This document shows positions 36,425 to 48,111 of a DNA stretch of 64,000 nt, piece by piece. The notes under the pieces were generated by a model, which was not told the origin of the DNA, searched no databases, and saw only the letters and a program-made list of their open reading frames with translations. Location: assembly GCF_016919245.1 (NCBI RefSeq), contig NZ_JAFEJA010000001.1, positions 4,417,501-4,481,500 of the forward strand, given 5' to 3'. Every line of letters begins with the position of its first letter. The first letter of the stretch is position 1. Made by a program: the position numbers and the translations under genes. This stretch comes from Streptomyces zhihengii. GTDB lineage: Bacteria; Actinomycetota; Actinomycetes; Streptomycetales; Streptomycetaceae.

Positions 36425-36898
36425 TCAGGCCGTGTGCAGGGAGTCCAGGAGGGCGTCGAGCAGGACGCGGTCCCGGGGCTGGGTGAGCCGGGCGCGGGCC
36501 GCGGCGGGCGGGAGCCAGGCGATGGCGTCGACCTCGGCGCTGGCGGCGAAGGAGCCGGAGCGGGTCTCCGCGGCCCAGTAGCTGACGTGCTTGGGCCGGC
36601 CGTTCGCCGTGTAGCGGACGGAGGGGAGCCGGGCGCCGGGGAGGCAGCGGTGGCCGGTCTCCTCCAGGACCTCGCGCAGGGCCGCCGCGAGGGCGTCCTC
36701 GCCGCGCTTGAGCTTGCCCTTGGGGTGCGACCAGTCGTCGTACTTCGGCCGGTGGACGAGGCAGATCTCGATCCGGTCGTGCCCGTGCGGGGCGCGGCGC
36801 CAGAGCACGCATCCGGCGGCCAGCACGGTGTCCGGTCCGACGGGGCCGTAGCCGGAGTCGTCGTGCCGGTCGTCGTGGGGGGTGCCGGGGCCGGTCAT
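36425..36898 (-). CDS. Nudix hydrolase (MutT-like)
   Basis: The 157-aa protein has a complete Nudix box, 'GKLKRGEDALAAALREVLEE' followed by TGH. Nearby are 'CLVHRPKYDDWSHPKGKLKR' and 'VRYTANGRPKHVSYWAAETR', typical of actinobacterial MutT/diadenosine-polyphosphate hydrolases. Its ATG overlaps the CHAD gene stop by 4 bp, so it is the third gene of the ppk operon. It probably cleaves nucleoside polyphosphates or inositol-pyrophosphate-like substrates. Confidence 0.93.
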   Translation of the reverse strand: MTGPGTPHDDRHDDSGYGPVGPDTVLAAGCVLWRRAPHGHDRIEICLVHRPKYDDWSHPKGKLKRGEDALAAALREVLEETGHRCLPGARLPSVRYTANGRPKHVSYWAAETRSGSFAASAEVDAIAWLPPAAARARLTQPRDRVLLDALLDSLHTA

Positions 36899-37947
36899 GG
36901 CGCGGGCACCGCCGCCGTGGCGTGCCGCCACTCCTGCTGGAAGGCGAACCGGGCCGCCTCCACCTCGTGCCGCTGGTCCGCGTGGAGCACCCCGAGGGCG
37001 TACGCGGTGGCCGGGGCGATCCGCGGGGTGCGGGCGGCCGACGCGGCGGCCTCGGACGCCTCGGCGGCCTCCCGGTGGTGGTCGAGCACCAGCCCGGCGT
37101 GGCACAGGACCGGGTCGTCGCCGGGGCGCACCGCCTCCCGTGCGTAGCGGTGCAGCCGCAGCAGCCGCCGGACCTCGTGCCAGGGCGCGTCCTGCTGCTC
37201 GGCGGCCGGGTCGGCGGCGAGGCCGTTGACCAGGGCCTCGGCGTTGTACGGGTGGGCGGCGCGGCCCAGCGGGAGCTCGGCCACCGCGTCCAGCAGGCGG
37301 CGCTCCGTGACGTCCGCCAGCATGCCCAGCACCTCGTCGGCGGGGCCGGCCGCTGCGGGGGCGAGCGGGAGTTCCGAGGCCAGTAAGGCGACGGAGTCCG
37401 CGACCGCGTGGAAGCGCGAGGAGCCGAGGGCGCCGAGCGCGGCGGAGTGCGCCCTGGTCCGGGCGAGTGTCAGCCGGCGCTCCAGCAGCGCTCCGGCGCG
37501 CGCCGCTCCCACGGTGAGCGCCCCGCCGCGCCGGGCGGCGGTGCCGCCGCCCGGCGCGGGCTCCTCGCCGGGCGGGGCCGGTTCGACCCGGGCCCGCGGC
37601 ACGGCCGAGGTGCCCGAGAGGCGGGACAGGGCGTCCAGCAGCCGGACCATCCGGGAGGTGCAGGAGTGTTCGAGGGCGAGGGTCGCGGAGAGCCAGCCCA
37701 GCTCCCCGCGCAGGGTGTCCGCCCAGTCCGGGTCGAGCAGCGGGCGGAAGGTGGAAAGGCTCCCGCTGATCCGCCGCGCCGAGGACCGCAGCGCACGGGC
37801 CGCCTCCGCCGCGCCCGCCGTGTCCGCGCCGCTCTCGCTGTGCAGGCGCAGGCTGCGCAGGAACGCGCCCGCCTGCGTGTGCAGATGGCGGGCGAGGGTG
37901 TCGCCCGCCGTGGCGGTGTCGTGGCGGGAAAGTTCAGGGCTGTGCAC
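36895..37947 (-). CDS. CHAD domain protein (polyphosphate-associated)
   Basis: The 350-aa helical protein carries a CHAD domain ('[20 protein letters not shown]', '[20 protein letters not shown]', 'HELR'-like '[19 protein letters not shown]'). Conserved His and basic residues bind polyphosphate. It overlaps ppk by 14 bp and Nudix by 4 bp, so all three are translated together. The context supports a role in handling or localising polyphosphate made by Ppk. Confidence 0.92.
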   Translation of the reverse strand: MHSPELSRHDTATAGDTLARHLHTQAGAFLRSLRLHSESGADTAGAAEAARALRSSARRISGSLSTFRPLLDPDWADTLRGELGWLSATLALEHSCTSRMVRLLDALSRLSGTSAVPRARVEPAPPGEEPAPGGGTAARRGGALTVGAARAGALLERRLTLARTRAHSAALGALGSSRFHAVADSVALLASELPLAPAAAGPADEVLGMLADVTERRLLDAVAELPLGRAAHPYNAEALVNGLAADPAAEQQDAPWHEVRRLLRLHRYAREAVRPGDDPVLCHAGLVLDHHREAAEASEAAASAARTPRIAPATAYALGVLHADQRHEVEAARFAFQQEWRHATAAVPAP

Positions 37948-40159
37948 GCCGGCGCCTCCGGGCGTCTATGAGCATCTCCTGGACGTTCCGCAGCGGCTGC
38001 CCGTCGGAGTCCGTGGCGTGCCGGGTCCAGGAGCCGTCCGGGCCGAGGTGCCAGGACGACGTGGTGTCGGACATGCCGGTCTCCAGGAACCGGGTCAGGG
38101 CCGCGCGGTGGGCCGGGTCGGTGACCCGTACCAGTGCCTCGATACGGCGATCGAGGTTGCGGTGCATCATGTCGGCGCTGCCGAACCACACCTCCGGTTC
38201 GCCGCCGTTGCCGAAGGCGAAGACGCGGGAGTGCTCCAGGAAGCGGCCGAGCACCGAGCGGACGCGGATGTTCTCCGAGAGGCCCGCGACACCGGGGCGG
38301 ATCGCGCAGATGCCGCGCACCCAGATGTCGACCGGGACACCGGCCATCGCCGCCCGGTAGCAGGCGTCGATGACGGCCTCGTCGACCATCGAGTTCACCT
38401 TGATCCGGACGTACGCGAGACGTCCGGCCCGGTGGTGGGTGATCTCCTTGTTTATTCGCGAGACCAGACCGTCGCGCAGCGACTTCGGGGCGACGAGCAG
38501 CCGGCGGTAGGTCTCCCGGCGCGAGTAGCCGGAGAGCCGGTTGAACAGGTCGGAGAGGTCCGCCCCGACCTGCGGGTCGGCGGTCAGCAGGCCCAGGTCC
38601 TCGTAGAGCCGGGCGGTCTTCGGGTGGTAGTTGCCGGTGCCGACGTGGGAGTAGCGGCGCAGCGTCTCGCCCTCCTGGCGGACGACGAGCGACAGCTTGC
38701 AGTGCGTCTTCAGCCCGACCAGGCCGTAGACGACGTGGCAGCCGGCCTCCTCCAGCTTCCGTGCCCACTTGATGTTCGCCTGCTCGTCGAAGCGGGCCTT
38801 GATCTCGACGAGCACCAGGACCTGCTTGCCGGACTCGGCGGCGTCGATCAGGGCGTCGACGATGGGGGAGTCGCCGGAGGTGCGGTACAGCGTCTGCTTG
38901 ATGGCGAGGACGTCCGGGTCGGCCGCGGCCTGCTCCAGGAACGCCTGGACGGAGGTGGAGAACGAGTCGTACGGGTGGTGCAGCAGCACGTCCCGCTCAC
39001 GCAGCGCCATGAAGATGTCGGGCGCGGACGCCGACTCCACCTCGGCCAGGTCGCGGTGGGTGCCGGCGACGAACTTCGGGTACTTCAGCTCCTGCCGGTC
39101 GAGCGCCGAGATGCCGAAGAGGCCGGTGAGGTCGAGCGGCCCGGGCAGCGGGTAGACCTCGGCGTCGGAGATCTTCAGCTCGCGGACCAGCAGGTCGAGC
39201 ACGTACGGGTCGATGGACTCCTCGACCTCCAGCCGCACCGGCGGGCCGAAGCGGCGCCGCATGAGCTCCTTCTCCAGGGCCTGGAGCAGGTTCTCGGTGT
39301 CGTCCTCCTCGACCTCCAGGTCCTCGTTGCGGGTCACCCGGAAGGCGTGGTGCGCCAGCACCTCCATGCCGGGGAAGAGCTCCTCCAGGTGGGCCGCTAT
39401 GACGTCCTCCAGCGGCACGTACCGCTGCGGGCCGGCCTCCAGGAAGCGGGAGAGCAGCGGGGGCACCTTGACCCGGGCGAAGTGGCGGTGGCCGCTGACC
39501 GGGTTGCGCACGACGACGGCCAGGTTCAGGGAGAGGCCGGAGATGTACGGGAAGGGGTGCGCGGGGTCGACGGCCAGCGGGGTGAGGACGGGGAAGATCT
39601 GCTGCCGGAACAGGGTGAAGAGGCGGGCCTGCTCCTTCTCGGTGAGCTCCGGCCAGCGGATGAGGTGGATGCCCTCGTCCGCGAGGGCGGGGGCGACGTC
39701 CTGCTGGTAGCAGGCGGCGTGCCGGGCCATCAGTTCACGCGAACGGGTCCAGATGAGGTCGAGCACCTCGCGCGGCTGGAGCCCGGACGCGGAGCGGGTG
39801 GCGACACCCGTCGCGATGCGGCGCTTGAGGCCGGCCACCCGGACCATGAAGAACTCGTCCAGGTTGGACGCGAAGATCGCGAGGAAGTTGGCCCGCTCCA
39901 GCAGCGGCGTGGTCGGGTCCTCGGCGAGCTCCAGGACGCGCTCGTTGAAGGCGAGCCAGCTGCGCTCCCGGTCGAGGAAGCGGCCCTGCGGGAGCTCGGC
40001 GCCGAGGACGTTGTCCTCCTCGTAGGCGTCGGCGTCCGCGTCGAGGTCGGGTTCGAGATCGGAGACGGTGGCGGCGACGGTGTGCGGCCGGTGCGCGGCG
40101 ATGGACGCGACGGACGGCTGGGGGTGCTGGACCGGGACCTCGGCGGGCTGCTGGCTCAT
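37934..40159 (-). CDS. ppk: Polyphosphate kinase Ppk1
   Basis: The 741-aa protein contains the four Ppk1 domains: N domain '[20 protein letters not shown]', head domain near '[20 protein letters not shown]', and C1/C2 catalytic domains. The autophosphorylated His is in '[19 protein letters not shown]', and '[20 protein letters not shown]' and '[19 protein letters not shown]' are catalytic-site motifs. It reversibly makes polyphosphate from ATP. The ATG at 40157-40159 ('[11 protein letters not shown]') precedes a disordered N-terminus. It heads the ppk-CHAD-Nudix operon. Confidence 0.96.
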   Translation of the reverse strand: MSQQPAEVPVQHPQPSVASIAAHRPHTVAATVSDLEPDLDADADAYEEDNVLGAELPQGRFLDRERSWLAFNERVLELAEDPTTPLLERANFLAIFASNLDEFFMVRVAGLKRRIATGVATRSASGLQPREVLDLIWTRSRELMARHAACYQQDVAPALADEGIHLIRWPELTEKEQARLFTLFRQQIFPVLTPLAVDPAHPFPYISGLSLNLAVVVRNPVSGHRHFARVKVPPLLSRFLEAGPQRYVPLEDVIAAHLEELFPGMEVLAHHAFRVTRNEDLEVEEDDTENLLQALEKELMRRRFGPPVRLEVEESIDPYVLDLLVRELKISDAEVYPLPGPLDLTGLFGISALDRQELKYPKFVAGTHRDLAEVESASAPDIFMALRERDVLLHHPYDSFSTSVQAFLEQAAADPDVLAIKQTLYRTSGDSPIVDALIDAAESGKQVLVLVEIKARFDEQANIKWARKLEEAGCHVVYGLVGLKTHCKLSLVVRQEGETLRRYSHVGTGNYHPKTARLYEDLGLLTADPQVGADLSDLFNRLSGYSRRETYRRLLVAPKSLRDGLVSRINKEITHHRAGRLAYVRIKVNSMVDEAVIDACYRAAMAGVPVDIWVRGICAIRPGVAGLSENIRVRSVLGRFLEHSRVFAFGNGGEPEVWFGSADMMHRNLDRRIEALVRVTDPAHRAALTRFLETGMSDTTSSWHLGPDGSWTRHATDSDGQPLRNVQEMLIDARRRRRAQP

Positions 40160-40430
40160 GGACCCATTCTTCCGCGCCGAGAGGCTCACCGGCGCGTCGG
40201 AGAGGGCCGGATCGAGGGCTTTTCTCCCGTTCGGGGAGGCGGGCACGGCGGGCTGCATTGGGAGAGGGTCGCAAGGGTGTCTGAATGCCCGGTAACGACG
40301 ACATGACGTGCGGGAAAGCGGAACGGGGCCCCGGGGGGTCGCCGCGCGGCGCTCCGGGGGCGCGGCGGCGCCGCCGATGATCGCACGCCCGCCGTCCCGG
40401 CGCCCGGCGAGGGGGCCGCCCTCGCCGGGC

Positions 40431-40573
40431 GCCGGAACCGGAGGCTTGGACCGAGGCCGGAACCGGAGGCTTGGACCGAGGCCGGAACCGGAGGCTTGGA
40501 CCGAGGCCGGAACCGGAGGCTTGGACCGAGGCCGGAACCGGAGGCTTGGACCGAGGCCGGAACCGGAGGCGTG
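40431..40573. repeat. 25-bp tandem repeat, five perfect copies plus partial
   Basis: Units of 25 bp, each beginning GCCGGAACCGGAGG and containing CTTGGACCGAG, start at 40431, 40456, 40481, 40506 and 40531 without a single mismatch. A sixth partial copy (40556-40573) diverges at its end. Because 25 is not a multiple of 3, all frames are read in rotation and stay open, giving false ORFs on both strands. Confidence 0.95.
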
Positions 40574-40623
40574 GACCGGAGGCCGGAGGCCGAGGCCCCG
40601 GAAGCCGGAACCGGGGGGCGGAA

Positions 40624-40727
40624 GCCGGGACCGCGGGCTCGGGGCCCGGAGGCCGGGACCGCGGGCTCGGGGCCCGGAGGCCGGAACCAGGGGCCCGGAG
40701 CCGGATCCGCGGGCTCGGGGCCCGGAG
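40624..40727. repeat. 28-bp degenerate tandem repeat
   Basis: Two near-exact units beginning GCCGGGACCGCGGGCTCGGG start at 40624 and 40652. A third, degenerate unit lies around 40700-40727. They adjoin the 25-bp array and share the GCCGG(G/A)ACC start, suggesting common origin. Confidence 0.8.
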
Positions 40728-40742
40728 GCCCCGGAGGTCCGG

Positions 40743-41666
40743 CTAGGACTCGGTGCGGTACATCAGGTCGACCTCGTGGGTGACGAAGCCGAGTTGGCCG
40801 TAGACGCGCAGGGCCGCCGGGTTGTCGGCGTCGACGTACAGCATTGCGGTGGGGAGGCCCTGGGCGGCCAGGTGGCGCAGACCGGTGGCGGTGAGGGCCT
40901 TGCCGAGGCCGCCGCCCTGGGCGTCCGGGCGGATGCCCACGACGTAGACCTCGCCCAGTTGTTCCTCGGCGTGCACCTTCGTCCAGTGGAAGCCGATGAT
41001 CGCGCCGTCCCGCACCGCCAGGAAGAAGCCCTGGGGGTCGAACCAGGGCTCGGCCATGCGGTCGTCGAGGTCGCGCTGGGTCAGCGAGCCCTGTTCGGGG
41101 TGGTGGGCGAAGGCCGCGGCGTTCACCGCGAGCCACTCGGCGTCGTCCTGGCCGGGCACGAAGGTGCGGACGGTGACCCCGGGCGGGTAGTCCTGCGGGG
41201 CCACCGAGTCGGGGCCCAAGGGGCGGCGGAGCTGGCGCAGTTCGCGGAACAGGGTCAGGCCGAGGACCTGCGCCATGTGGCGGGCGGCGGGCTTGCCCCC
41301 GTGCGCCCACATCCGCAGGCGCTTGCCCGAGGCGTCCAGCAGCGTGGTGCCGAGCGCCCGCCCGTGGCCGCGGCCGCGGTGGGAGGGGTGGACGACGAGC
41401 TCGGCGGCGGGGGCCTCGACCGGGTCGGTGTCCTCCAGTTGGGCGTAGCCGACGAGCAGGCCCTCCACGGTGAGCAGGAAGTGCCGTACGCCCTCCCGGC
41501 GCGCGCCGCGCAGTTGCAGCCGGCCCTGCTCGGAGACGGCCTGCATCCCGTCGGACCGGGCGGCCTCGGCCAGCATGGCGGAGACCGCGTCGGCCTGTTC
41601 GGCGCTCAGTTCGTCGAGGGAGTGGATCTGCCGGCCGGGCTCCGGAATCACTGCGTCGATCGTCAT
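40743..41666 (-). CDS. mshD: Mycothiol synthase MshD
   Basis: The 307-aa protein has two GNAT domains in tandem. The N-terminal one has '[20 protein letters not shown]', and the active C-terminal one has '[20 protein letters not shown]' and '[20 protein letters not shown]'. It acetylates Cys-GlcN-Ins with acetyl-CoA in the last step of mycothiol synthesis. Length and the '[20 protein letters not shown]' segment match actinobacterial MshD. The ATG at 41664-41666 ('[11 protein letters not shown]') is the sensible start. Confidence 0.94.
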   Translation of the reverse strand: MTIDAVIPEPGRQIHSLDELSAEQADAVSAMLAEAARSDGMQAVSEQGRLQLRGARREGVRHFLLTVEGLLVGYAQLEDTDPVEAPAAELVVHPSHRGRGHGRALGTTLLDASGKRLRMWAHGGKPAARHMAQVLGLTLFRELRQLRRPLGPDSVAPQDYPPGVTVRTFVPGQDDAEWLAVNAAAFAHHPEQGSLTQRDLDDRMAEPWFDPQGFFLAVRDGAIIGFHWTKVHAEEQLGEVYVVGIRPDAQGGGLGKALTATGLRHLAAQGLPTAMLYVDADNPAALRVYGQLGFVTHEVDLMYRTES

Positions 41667-41934
41667 GGGTCCACGGTACGGCGGGCGGGGGCCGGGGCGG
41701 CACGGTGCGTGGCGCGGCGGCCGGTGCGGCGGGTACGCGCGGGCGGTACGCGCGGGTGTGTGCCGCTCTCTGCCGGTTCCGGGTGATGACGCACGATCGC
41801 GGCCGATGGCAACCAGGTCGTAACCCGCGTCCCCCTGTCGCGCTACGCGCGTTGACCCTAGGCTGCGGCCCTGCGGGCTGTCGCCGCACGGCCCCGCGTC
41901 CCACCACCCCACGCTGTAACTGACAAGGGGACAG

Positions 41935-43755
41935 ATGTCAGCGAGATCCCAGAACACCCCCGCGACCCGGCGCACCCGGCGTGTGCTCGCCGCCGCCGCG
42001 GGCCTCGCCACCGTCGGCGCGCTCGTCGCCGCGATGCCGGCCGGCGCCGCGTCCGGTGACCGGCACGGCGGTCACCACGGCAAGCCGCGCACCGTCGACG
42101 TGCAGCTTCTTTCCTTCAACGACCTGCACGGCAACCTGGAGCCGCCGGCCGGCTCGTCCGGCAACGTCTCCGAGATTCAGCCGGACGGCACGGTGACCTC
42201 GGTCCCGGCCGGCGGTGTGGAGTACCTGGCGACCTCGCTGCGCACCGCGCGCGGCGGGAACCCGTACTCCGTCACCGCCGCGGCCGGCGACCTGGTCGGC
42301 GCGAGCCCGCTGCTCTCGGGCCTGTTCCACGACGAGCCCACCGTCGAGGCGCTCAACAAGCTGAACCTCGACGTCGCGGGCGTGGGCAACCACGAGTTCG
42401 ACGAGGGCGCCGTGGAACTGGCGCGGCTCCAGAACGGCGGCTGCCACCCGGTGGAGGGCTGCTTCGAGGAGGGCAAGGAGTTCGAGGGCGCGGACTTCCC
42501 CTACCTGGCGGCCAACGTCACCAAGGAGAAGACCGGCAAGCCGATCCTCAAGCCGTACACGGTCTGGCGGAAGAACGGCGTCAAGATCGGCTTCATCGGC
42601 GTCACGCTGGAGGGCACGCCGGACATCGTCAGCGCCAACGGCATCAAGGGCCTGAAGTTCCACGACGAGGTCGACACCATCAACCGGTACGCCCGTGAGC
42701 TGGACCGCAAGGGCGTGAAGTCGATCGTGGCGCTGATCCACGAGGGCGGTTCGCCGGCCTCCACGGCGTACAACTACGACTGCGACTCGCCCGGCCCGGG
42801 CGACGGCATCTCGGGCCCGATCGCGGAGATCGCCAAGGGCATCACGCCCAAGGTCGACGCGCTGGTGACCGGCCACACCCACCAGGCGTACGTGTGCACG
42901 ATCCCGGACCCGTCGGGCAAGCCCCGCATGGTCACGTCGGCCTCGTCGTTCGGGAAGCTGTACACGGACACCACGCTGACGTACGACAAGCGCACCCACG
43001 ACATCGTGCGCACGTCGGTCACCTCGGCGAACCACATCGTCCGTCGCGACCAGCCCAAGGCGCAGGACATGACGGACCTGATCGCGCGCTGGAACAAGCT
43101 GGCCGCGCCGATCGCGAGCCGTCCGCAGGGCTGGATCTCGGCCGACATCGCGGGCCGCGGCTCCACCGAGCCCGAGAAGCCGCTGGGCAACCTGATCGCG
43201 GACGCGCAGCTCGCCGGGCTCGCCCCGGCCGACAAGGGCGGCGCGCAACTGGCGCTGATGAACCCGGGCGGCATCCGCTCCGACCTGGTCTTCAAGGCGT
43301 CGGGCGGCGAGGGCGACGGTGTGGTGACCTACGGCGAGGCGTTCACCGTCCAGCCGTTCACCAACATGATGAACGTCGTGGACCTCACCGGCGCCCAGCT
43401 CCTCACCACGCTCCAGCAGCAGGTGAGCGGCTCCAACGAGGCGTCCCCGAAGATCCTCCAGGTGTCGAAGGGCCTCACCTACACCCTGGACCTGACGAAG
43501 ACGGGCGCCGCCCGGATCGTCGTGGACTCGGTGAAGCTGAACGGGGCGGCGATCGACCCGGCGAAGACCTACCGCGTCGCGATGAACGAGTTCCTCGCGG
43601 GCGGCGGTGACGGCTTCGCGGTGCTGAAGGAGCACACCAACAAGCTGGTGGGCGCCTCCGACCTGGACGTCTTCAACGCCTACCTGGCGGCGAACTCCTC
43701 GGCCACGGCGCCGATCGCGCCGCCGGCCACGGACCGGATCACCGTGATCCGGTAG
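41935..43755 (+). CDS. Secreted 5'-nucleotidase / UshA-like metallophosphoesterase
   Basis: The 606-aa protein has a twin-Arg-containing signal peptide ('RRTRRVLAAAAGLATVGAL', ending 'AGAASG'). The metallophosphatase domain has metal motifs 'SFNDLHGNLEP', 'AAGDLVGASPLLS', 'GVGNHEFDEG' and 'VTGHTHQAY'. The C-terminal nucleotidase domain (about 375-600) has 'LALMNPGGIRSDL' and 'AMNEFLAGGGDGFAVL'. It releases phosphate from extracellular nucleotides. Its place beside the phosphate block fits, although no PHO box is evident upstream. Confidence 0.94.
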   Translation: MSARSQNTPATRRTRRVLAAAAGLATVGALVAAMPAGAASGDRHGGHHGKPRTVDVQLLSFNDLHGNLEPPAGSSGNVSEIQPDGTVTSVPAGGVEYLATSLRTARGGNPYSVTAAAGDLVGASPLLSGLFHDEPTVEALNKLNLDVAGVGNHEFDEGAVELARLQNGGCHPVEGCFEEGKEFEGADFPYLAANVTKEKTGKPILKPYTVWRKNGVKIGFIGVTLEGTPDIVSANGIKGLKFHDEVDTINRYARELDRKGVKSIVALIHEGGSPASTAYNYDCDSPGPGDGISGPIAEIAKGITPKVDALVTGHTHQAYVCTIPDPSGKPRMVTSASSFGKLYTDTTLTYDKRTHDIVRTSVTSANHIVRRDQPKAQDMTDLIARWNKLAAPIASRPQGWISADIAGRGSTEPEKPLGNLIADAQLAGLAPADKGGAQLALMNPGGIRSDLVFKASGGEGDGVVTYGEAFTVQPFTNMMNVVDLTGAQLLTTLQQQVSGSNEASPKILQVSKGLTYTLDLTKTGAARIVVDSVKLNGAAIDPAKTYRVAMNEFLAGGGDGFAVLKEHTNKLVGASDLDVFNAYLAANSSATAPIAPPATDRITVIR

Positions 43756-43773
43756 TCGCGGGAGCTGTGCCGG

Positions 43774-43800
43774 GGGCGGCGGGCCGGGTGCCCGCCGCCC
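43774..43800 (+). terminator. Stem-loop after nucleotidase gene
   Basis: A 10-bp stem GGGCGGCGGG / CCCGCCGCCC with a 7-nt loop lies about 20 bp after the stop. Downstream, 43825-43895 contains two direct copies of a GCCGTGCAGCGTCCGAAGCC unit. Confidence 0.75.
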
Positions 43801-43956
43801 CTCGCGCGTCCCCCGGTGCGGGGGCCGGTGCCGTGCAGCGTCCGAAGCCCGGTGCGGGGTCCTGAGCCGTGCAGCGTCCGAAGCCGGTGTCCCGTCCGGT
43901 GCCGTGCCCGGTGCCGTGTCTGGTGTGGTTGACGCGGACGCGTCATACTCCGCGCC

Positions 43957-44829
43957 ATGGACCGACGGAGATTCCTCGCGGGCTTGGCCGCCGTCCCGGC
44001 CGCCGCCCTCATCGGCACCCCCCACGCCGCCGCCGCACCCCGCCGCACCCTGTCGACCAGGGACTGGATGGCCGGTGCCGCCGACTCGACGCCCCTGCAA
44101 CGACTGACCATTCCCGGCACCCACGACTCCGGCGCCCGCTTCGGCGGGCCGTGGTCGGAGTGCCAGAACACCACCATCGCCCAGCAGTTGGAGAGCGGGA
44201 TCCGCTTCCTCGACGTCCGCTGCCGGGTCACCGGCGGCTCGTTCGCGATCCACCACGGGCCGTCCTACCAGAACATGATGTTCGGCGACGTGCTCGTCGC
44301 CTGCCGGGACTTCCTCGCCGCACAGCCCTCCGAGACGGTGCTGATGCGGGTCAAGCAGGAGTACTCCGGCGAGAGCGACGCCACCTTCCGGGCCGTCTTC
44401 GACGACTACCTGGACAACCGCGGCTGGCGCCCGCTGTTCCGCATCGGCGACGGCATCCCGGCCCTGGGCGGGGCCCGCGGCCGGGTGGTGCTGCTCGGGG
44501 ACAACGGCGGTCTGCCCGGCGTCCGTTACGCCGACGGCGCCCACTTCGACATCCAGGACGACTGGAACGCGCTGCCCGACCCCAAGTTCTCCAAGATCCA
44601 GGCGCACTTCCGCAAGGCCGCGCAGCAGCCCGGCAAGCTCTACGTCAACTACGTGTCCACCTCCGCCTATCTGCCGCCGCGCTGGAACTCGGACAACCTC
44701 AACCCGCGCGTCCACGCCTTCCTCGACGGCGCGGAGGCGGGCGGCTGGCGGGGTCTGGGGATCGTCCCCATGGACTATCCCAACACCCGCGCCGGGCTCG
44801 TCGAGTCCCTCATCCGCCACAACGGCTGA
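43957..44829 (+). CDS. Secreted PI-PLC-like phosphodiesterase
   Basis: The 290-aa protein begins with a Tat-type signal ('MDRRRFLAGLAAVPAAALIG'). The phosphatidylinositol-specific phospholipase C X domain follows: catalytic His in 'TIPGTHDSGARFG', then 'GIRFLDVRCRVTGG' and second His in 'FAIHHGPSYQNMMFGD'. Later blocks are 'EYSGESDATFRAVFDDY' and 'GRVVLLGDNGG'. It likely cleaves glycerophospho-lipid head groups extracellularly by acid-base chemistry. Confidence 0.91.
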   Translation: MDRRRFLAGLAAVPAAALIGTPHAAAAPRRTLSTRDWMAGAADSTPLQRLTIPGTHDSGARFGGPWSECQNTTIAQQLESGIRFLDVRCRVTGGSFAIHHGPSYQNMMFGDVLVACRDFLAAQPSETVLMRVKQEYSGESDATFRAVFDDYLDNRGWRPLFRIGDGIPALGGARGRVVLLGDNGGLPGVRYADGAHFDIQDDWNALPDPKFSKIQAHFRKAAQQPGKLYVNYVSTSAYLPPRWNSDNLNPRVHAFLDGAEAGGWRGLGIVPMDYPNTRAGLVESLIRHNG

Positions 44830-44840
44830 CGCCGGCGGCC

Positions 44841-44867
44841 GGGCCCGGGGCGCCGCGCCCCGGGCCC
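44841..44867. terminator. Bidirectional terminator between PI-PLC and ABC-F genes
   Basis: A 12-bp stem GGGCCCGGGGCG / CGCCCCGGGCCC with a 3-nt loop occupies most of the 44-bp gap between convergent genes. Confidence 0.82.
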
Positions 44868-44873
44868 TGCCGG

Positions 44874-46487
<1,614 letters not shown>

Positions 46488-46524
46488 GGGGCGGCTTCTT
46501 CCGTCGGGGACAGATGGAGAGACG

Positions 46525-46598
46525 AGACGTTCCGTCTTGTTGAAATATAGCGCAAGCCTTCTGCCCCCGCAAGACGTTTCGTCTCGCGGGGGCAGAAG
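46525..46598 (-). promoter_or_regulatory. Promoter with two palindromic operators for the ABC-F gene
   Basis: On the minus strand, -35 TTGCGG (46567-46572), a 17-nt spacer and -10 TATATT (46544-46549) form a near-ideal promoter. AGACG-TTT-CGTCT (46572-46584) overlaps the -35 end. AGACG-TTC-CGTCT (46525-46537), read on plus, covers the start-site region. The upstream copy is itself inside a 41-bp inverted repeat (46558-46598, arms CTTCTGCCCCCGC / GCGGGGGCAGAAG). This geometry fits a TetR-type repressor. No such regulator gene is adjacent. Confidence 0.82.
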
Positions 46599-46671
46599 TG
46601 CCGCTGTCGGGGGTGCCGCGCGGGCCGGGGCGCCGGTGTCAGGGCGCCGGGGGACGGTGGCGGCGGCGGTG

Positions 46672-48111
46672 TCAGGGCGTCGCGGGGGGCGGGGTGGGCG
46701 CGCCCGGGAGGCGGATCACCGCCCGGGTGCCGCCGCCCTCCGCACGGGCGAGCGAGACCTCGCCGCCCGCCTGCTGGACGGTCCGGGCCACGATCGACAG
46801 CCCGAGCCCTGAGCCGGGCAGCGAACGCGCCGACGGCGACCGCCAGAACCGCTCGAAGACATGGGGCAGTTCCTCGGTCCCGATCCCCGGCCCGTGGTCG
46901 CGCACCGACAGGGTGCCGTCGCGCAGCTCCACCTCGACGTGCCCGCCGGGCGGCGAGAACTTCACCGCGTTGTCCAGCACGTTGACCAGGGCCCGCTCCA
47001 GCGCCGCCTGCTCGCCCCGGACGTACCAGGGGCCGATGTCGGCGGTGAACGTCAGCTCGGGGCCGCGCAGCCTGGCCCGCTCCAGCGCGCCCTGGAGGAT
47101 CTCGTGCAGCCCCACCACCTGCACCGTACGGCCGTGCGCCGATCCGTCGGGCCGGGAGAGCTCCTGGAGATCGCCGATGAGCGCGGCCAGTTCGGTCATC
47201 TGCGCCTTGACCGACGCCAGCAGGGCCCTGCGGTCGTCCGGCGGGATCGCCCGGCCGGTCTCCTCGCTCCTCGCGAGCAGTTCGATGTTGGTGCGCAGGG
47301 AGGTGAGCGGGGTGCGCAGCTCGTGCCCGGCGTCCGCGATGAGCTGCTGCTGGAGATCGCGCGAGGAGGCCAGCGCGGCGGTCATCGCGTTGAACGAGCG
47401 CGACAGCCGGGCGATCTCGTCGTCGCCCTCGGCCGGGATGCGCACGCTCAGGTCCTCGGTGCGCGCCACGTGCTCCACCGCGCCCGTCAGCCGGTCGACC
47501 GGCGCCAGCCCGGTGCGCGCCACCCACAGACCGGTGGCGCCCGCCCCGAGCACGCCGATGCCGGAGACCAGGAGCAGCAGCAGGGCCAGGTCGTTCAGGG
47601 TGCGTTCGGTCTCCCGCAGGGGCACGCCGATCATCAGCGCGGTGTCCCGGAAGACCGCCCCGTCCGCGGCGGCCGCGACGGTCAGCACCCGCACGGAGCG
47701 GCCGTCGGTGTCCGTGCCGTCGCGGAAGGTCTCCAGCCTCGGGTCCGCCCGGCCGGCCACCTCGCGGTCGCCGTCCGTCACCCGCACGGTCCCGGCGGAG
47801 ACGGCGGCGAACACACAGGGCTCGTCGCCGGAGGCGCGCACGAGCTGGAAGTAGTAGTCCTTGGGGCGCCCGAACTCGTCCTGGGAGGTGGCGGACGGCG
47901 GGCAGGCCCGCAGGGTCGCCGCCACGTCCACGGCGCGCAGGTCGATGCTCTGCCGGGTGCTGCGCAGCTTGGCGTCCACCTCGTCGTACAGCTTGCCGCG
48001 CACCACCACCCAGCAGACCGTCGAGACCACGGCCACGGCCACCGCCACCGCCGTGGCCACCAGCAGGGCGAGGCGGGAGCGCAGCGGCAGCGCGCGCAGC
48101 CGTCCGATCAC
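46672..48111 (-). CDS. HAMP-containing sensor histidine kinase
   Basis: The 479-aa kinase has TM1 (about residues 15-35), an extracytoplasmic domain with two Cys, and TM2 (about 155-180). HAMP follows ('[18 protein letters not shown]'). The phospho-acceptor His is in '[20 protein letters not shown]'. The ATPase domain has '[17 protein letters not shown]', '[20 protein letters not shown]' and '[13 protein letters not shown]'. The GTG start overlaps the response-regulator stop by 4 bp. The stimulus is unknown. Confidence 0.95.
   Translation of the reverse strand: MIGRLRALPLRSRLALLVATAVAVAVAVVSTVCWVVVRGKLYDEVDAKLRSTRQSIDLRAVDVAATLRACPPSATSQDEFGRPKDYYFQLVRASGDEPCVFAAVSAGTVRVTDGDREVAGRADPRLETFRDGTDTDGRSVRVLTVAAAADGAVFRDTALMIGVPLRETERTLNDLALLLLLVSGIGVLGAGATGLWVARTGLAPVDRLTGAVEHVARTEDLSVRIPAEGDDEIARLSRSFNAMTAALASSRDLQQQLIADAGHELRTPLTSLRTNIELLARSEETGRAIPPDDRRALLASVKAQMTELAALIGDLQELSRPDGSAHGRTVQVVGLHEILQGALERARLRGPELTFTADIGPWYVRGEQAALERALVNVLDNAVKFSPPGGHVEVELRDGTLSVRDHGPGIGTEELPHVFERFWRSPSARSLPGSGLGLSIVARTVQQAGGEVSLARAEGGGTRAVIRLPGAPTPPPATP

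Larger units (their letters stand above)
40160..40742. other. Intergenic region between ppk and mshD with minisatellites
   Basis: About 580 bp. The first 150 bp are the ppk promoter region; I could not find an unambiguous PHO box there. The remainder is dominated by two families of tandem repeats listed separately. Long open frames crossing it are repeat artefacts. Confidence 0.7.

Noticed and set aside
40160..40310. PHO boxes upstream of ppk
   Set aside because: Only weak matches (GTCATGTCGTC, GTTACCGGGCA on the minus strand) were found, well below the pstS array; reported here only as a possibility.
40431..40573. CRISPR array
   Set aside because: The repeats are directly adjacent with no spacers and no cas genes exist nearby.
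40308..40742. Open frames with 25-residue repeats over the minisatellite
   Set aside because: The 25-bp array contains no stop in any frame, so ORFs are automatic on both strands; no ribosome site or conserved domain is present.
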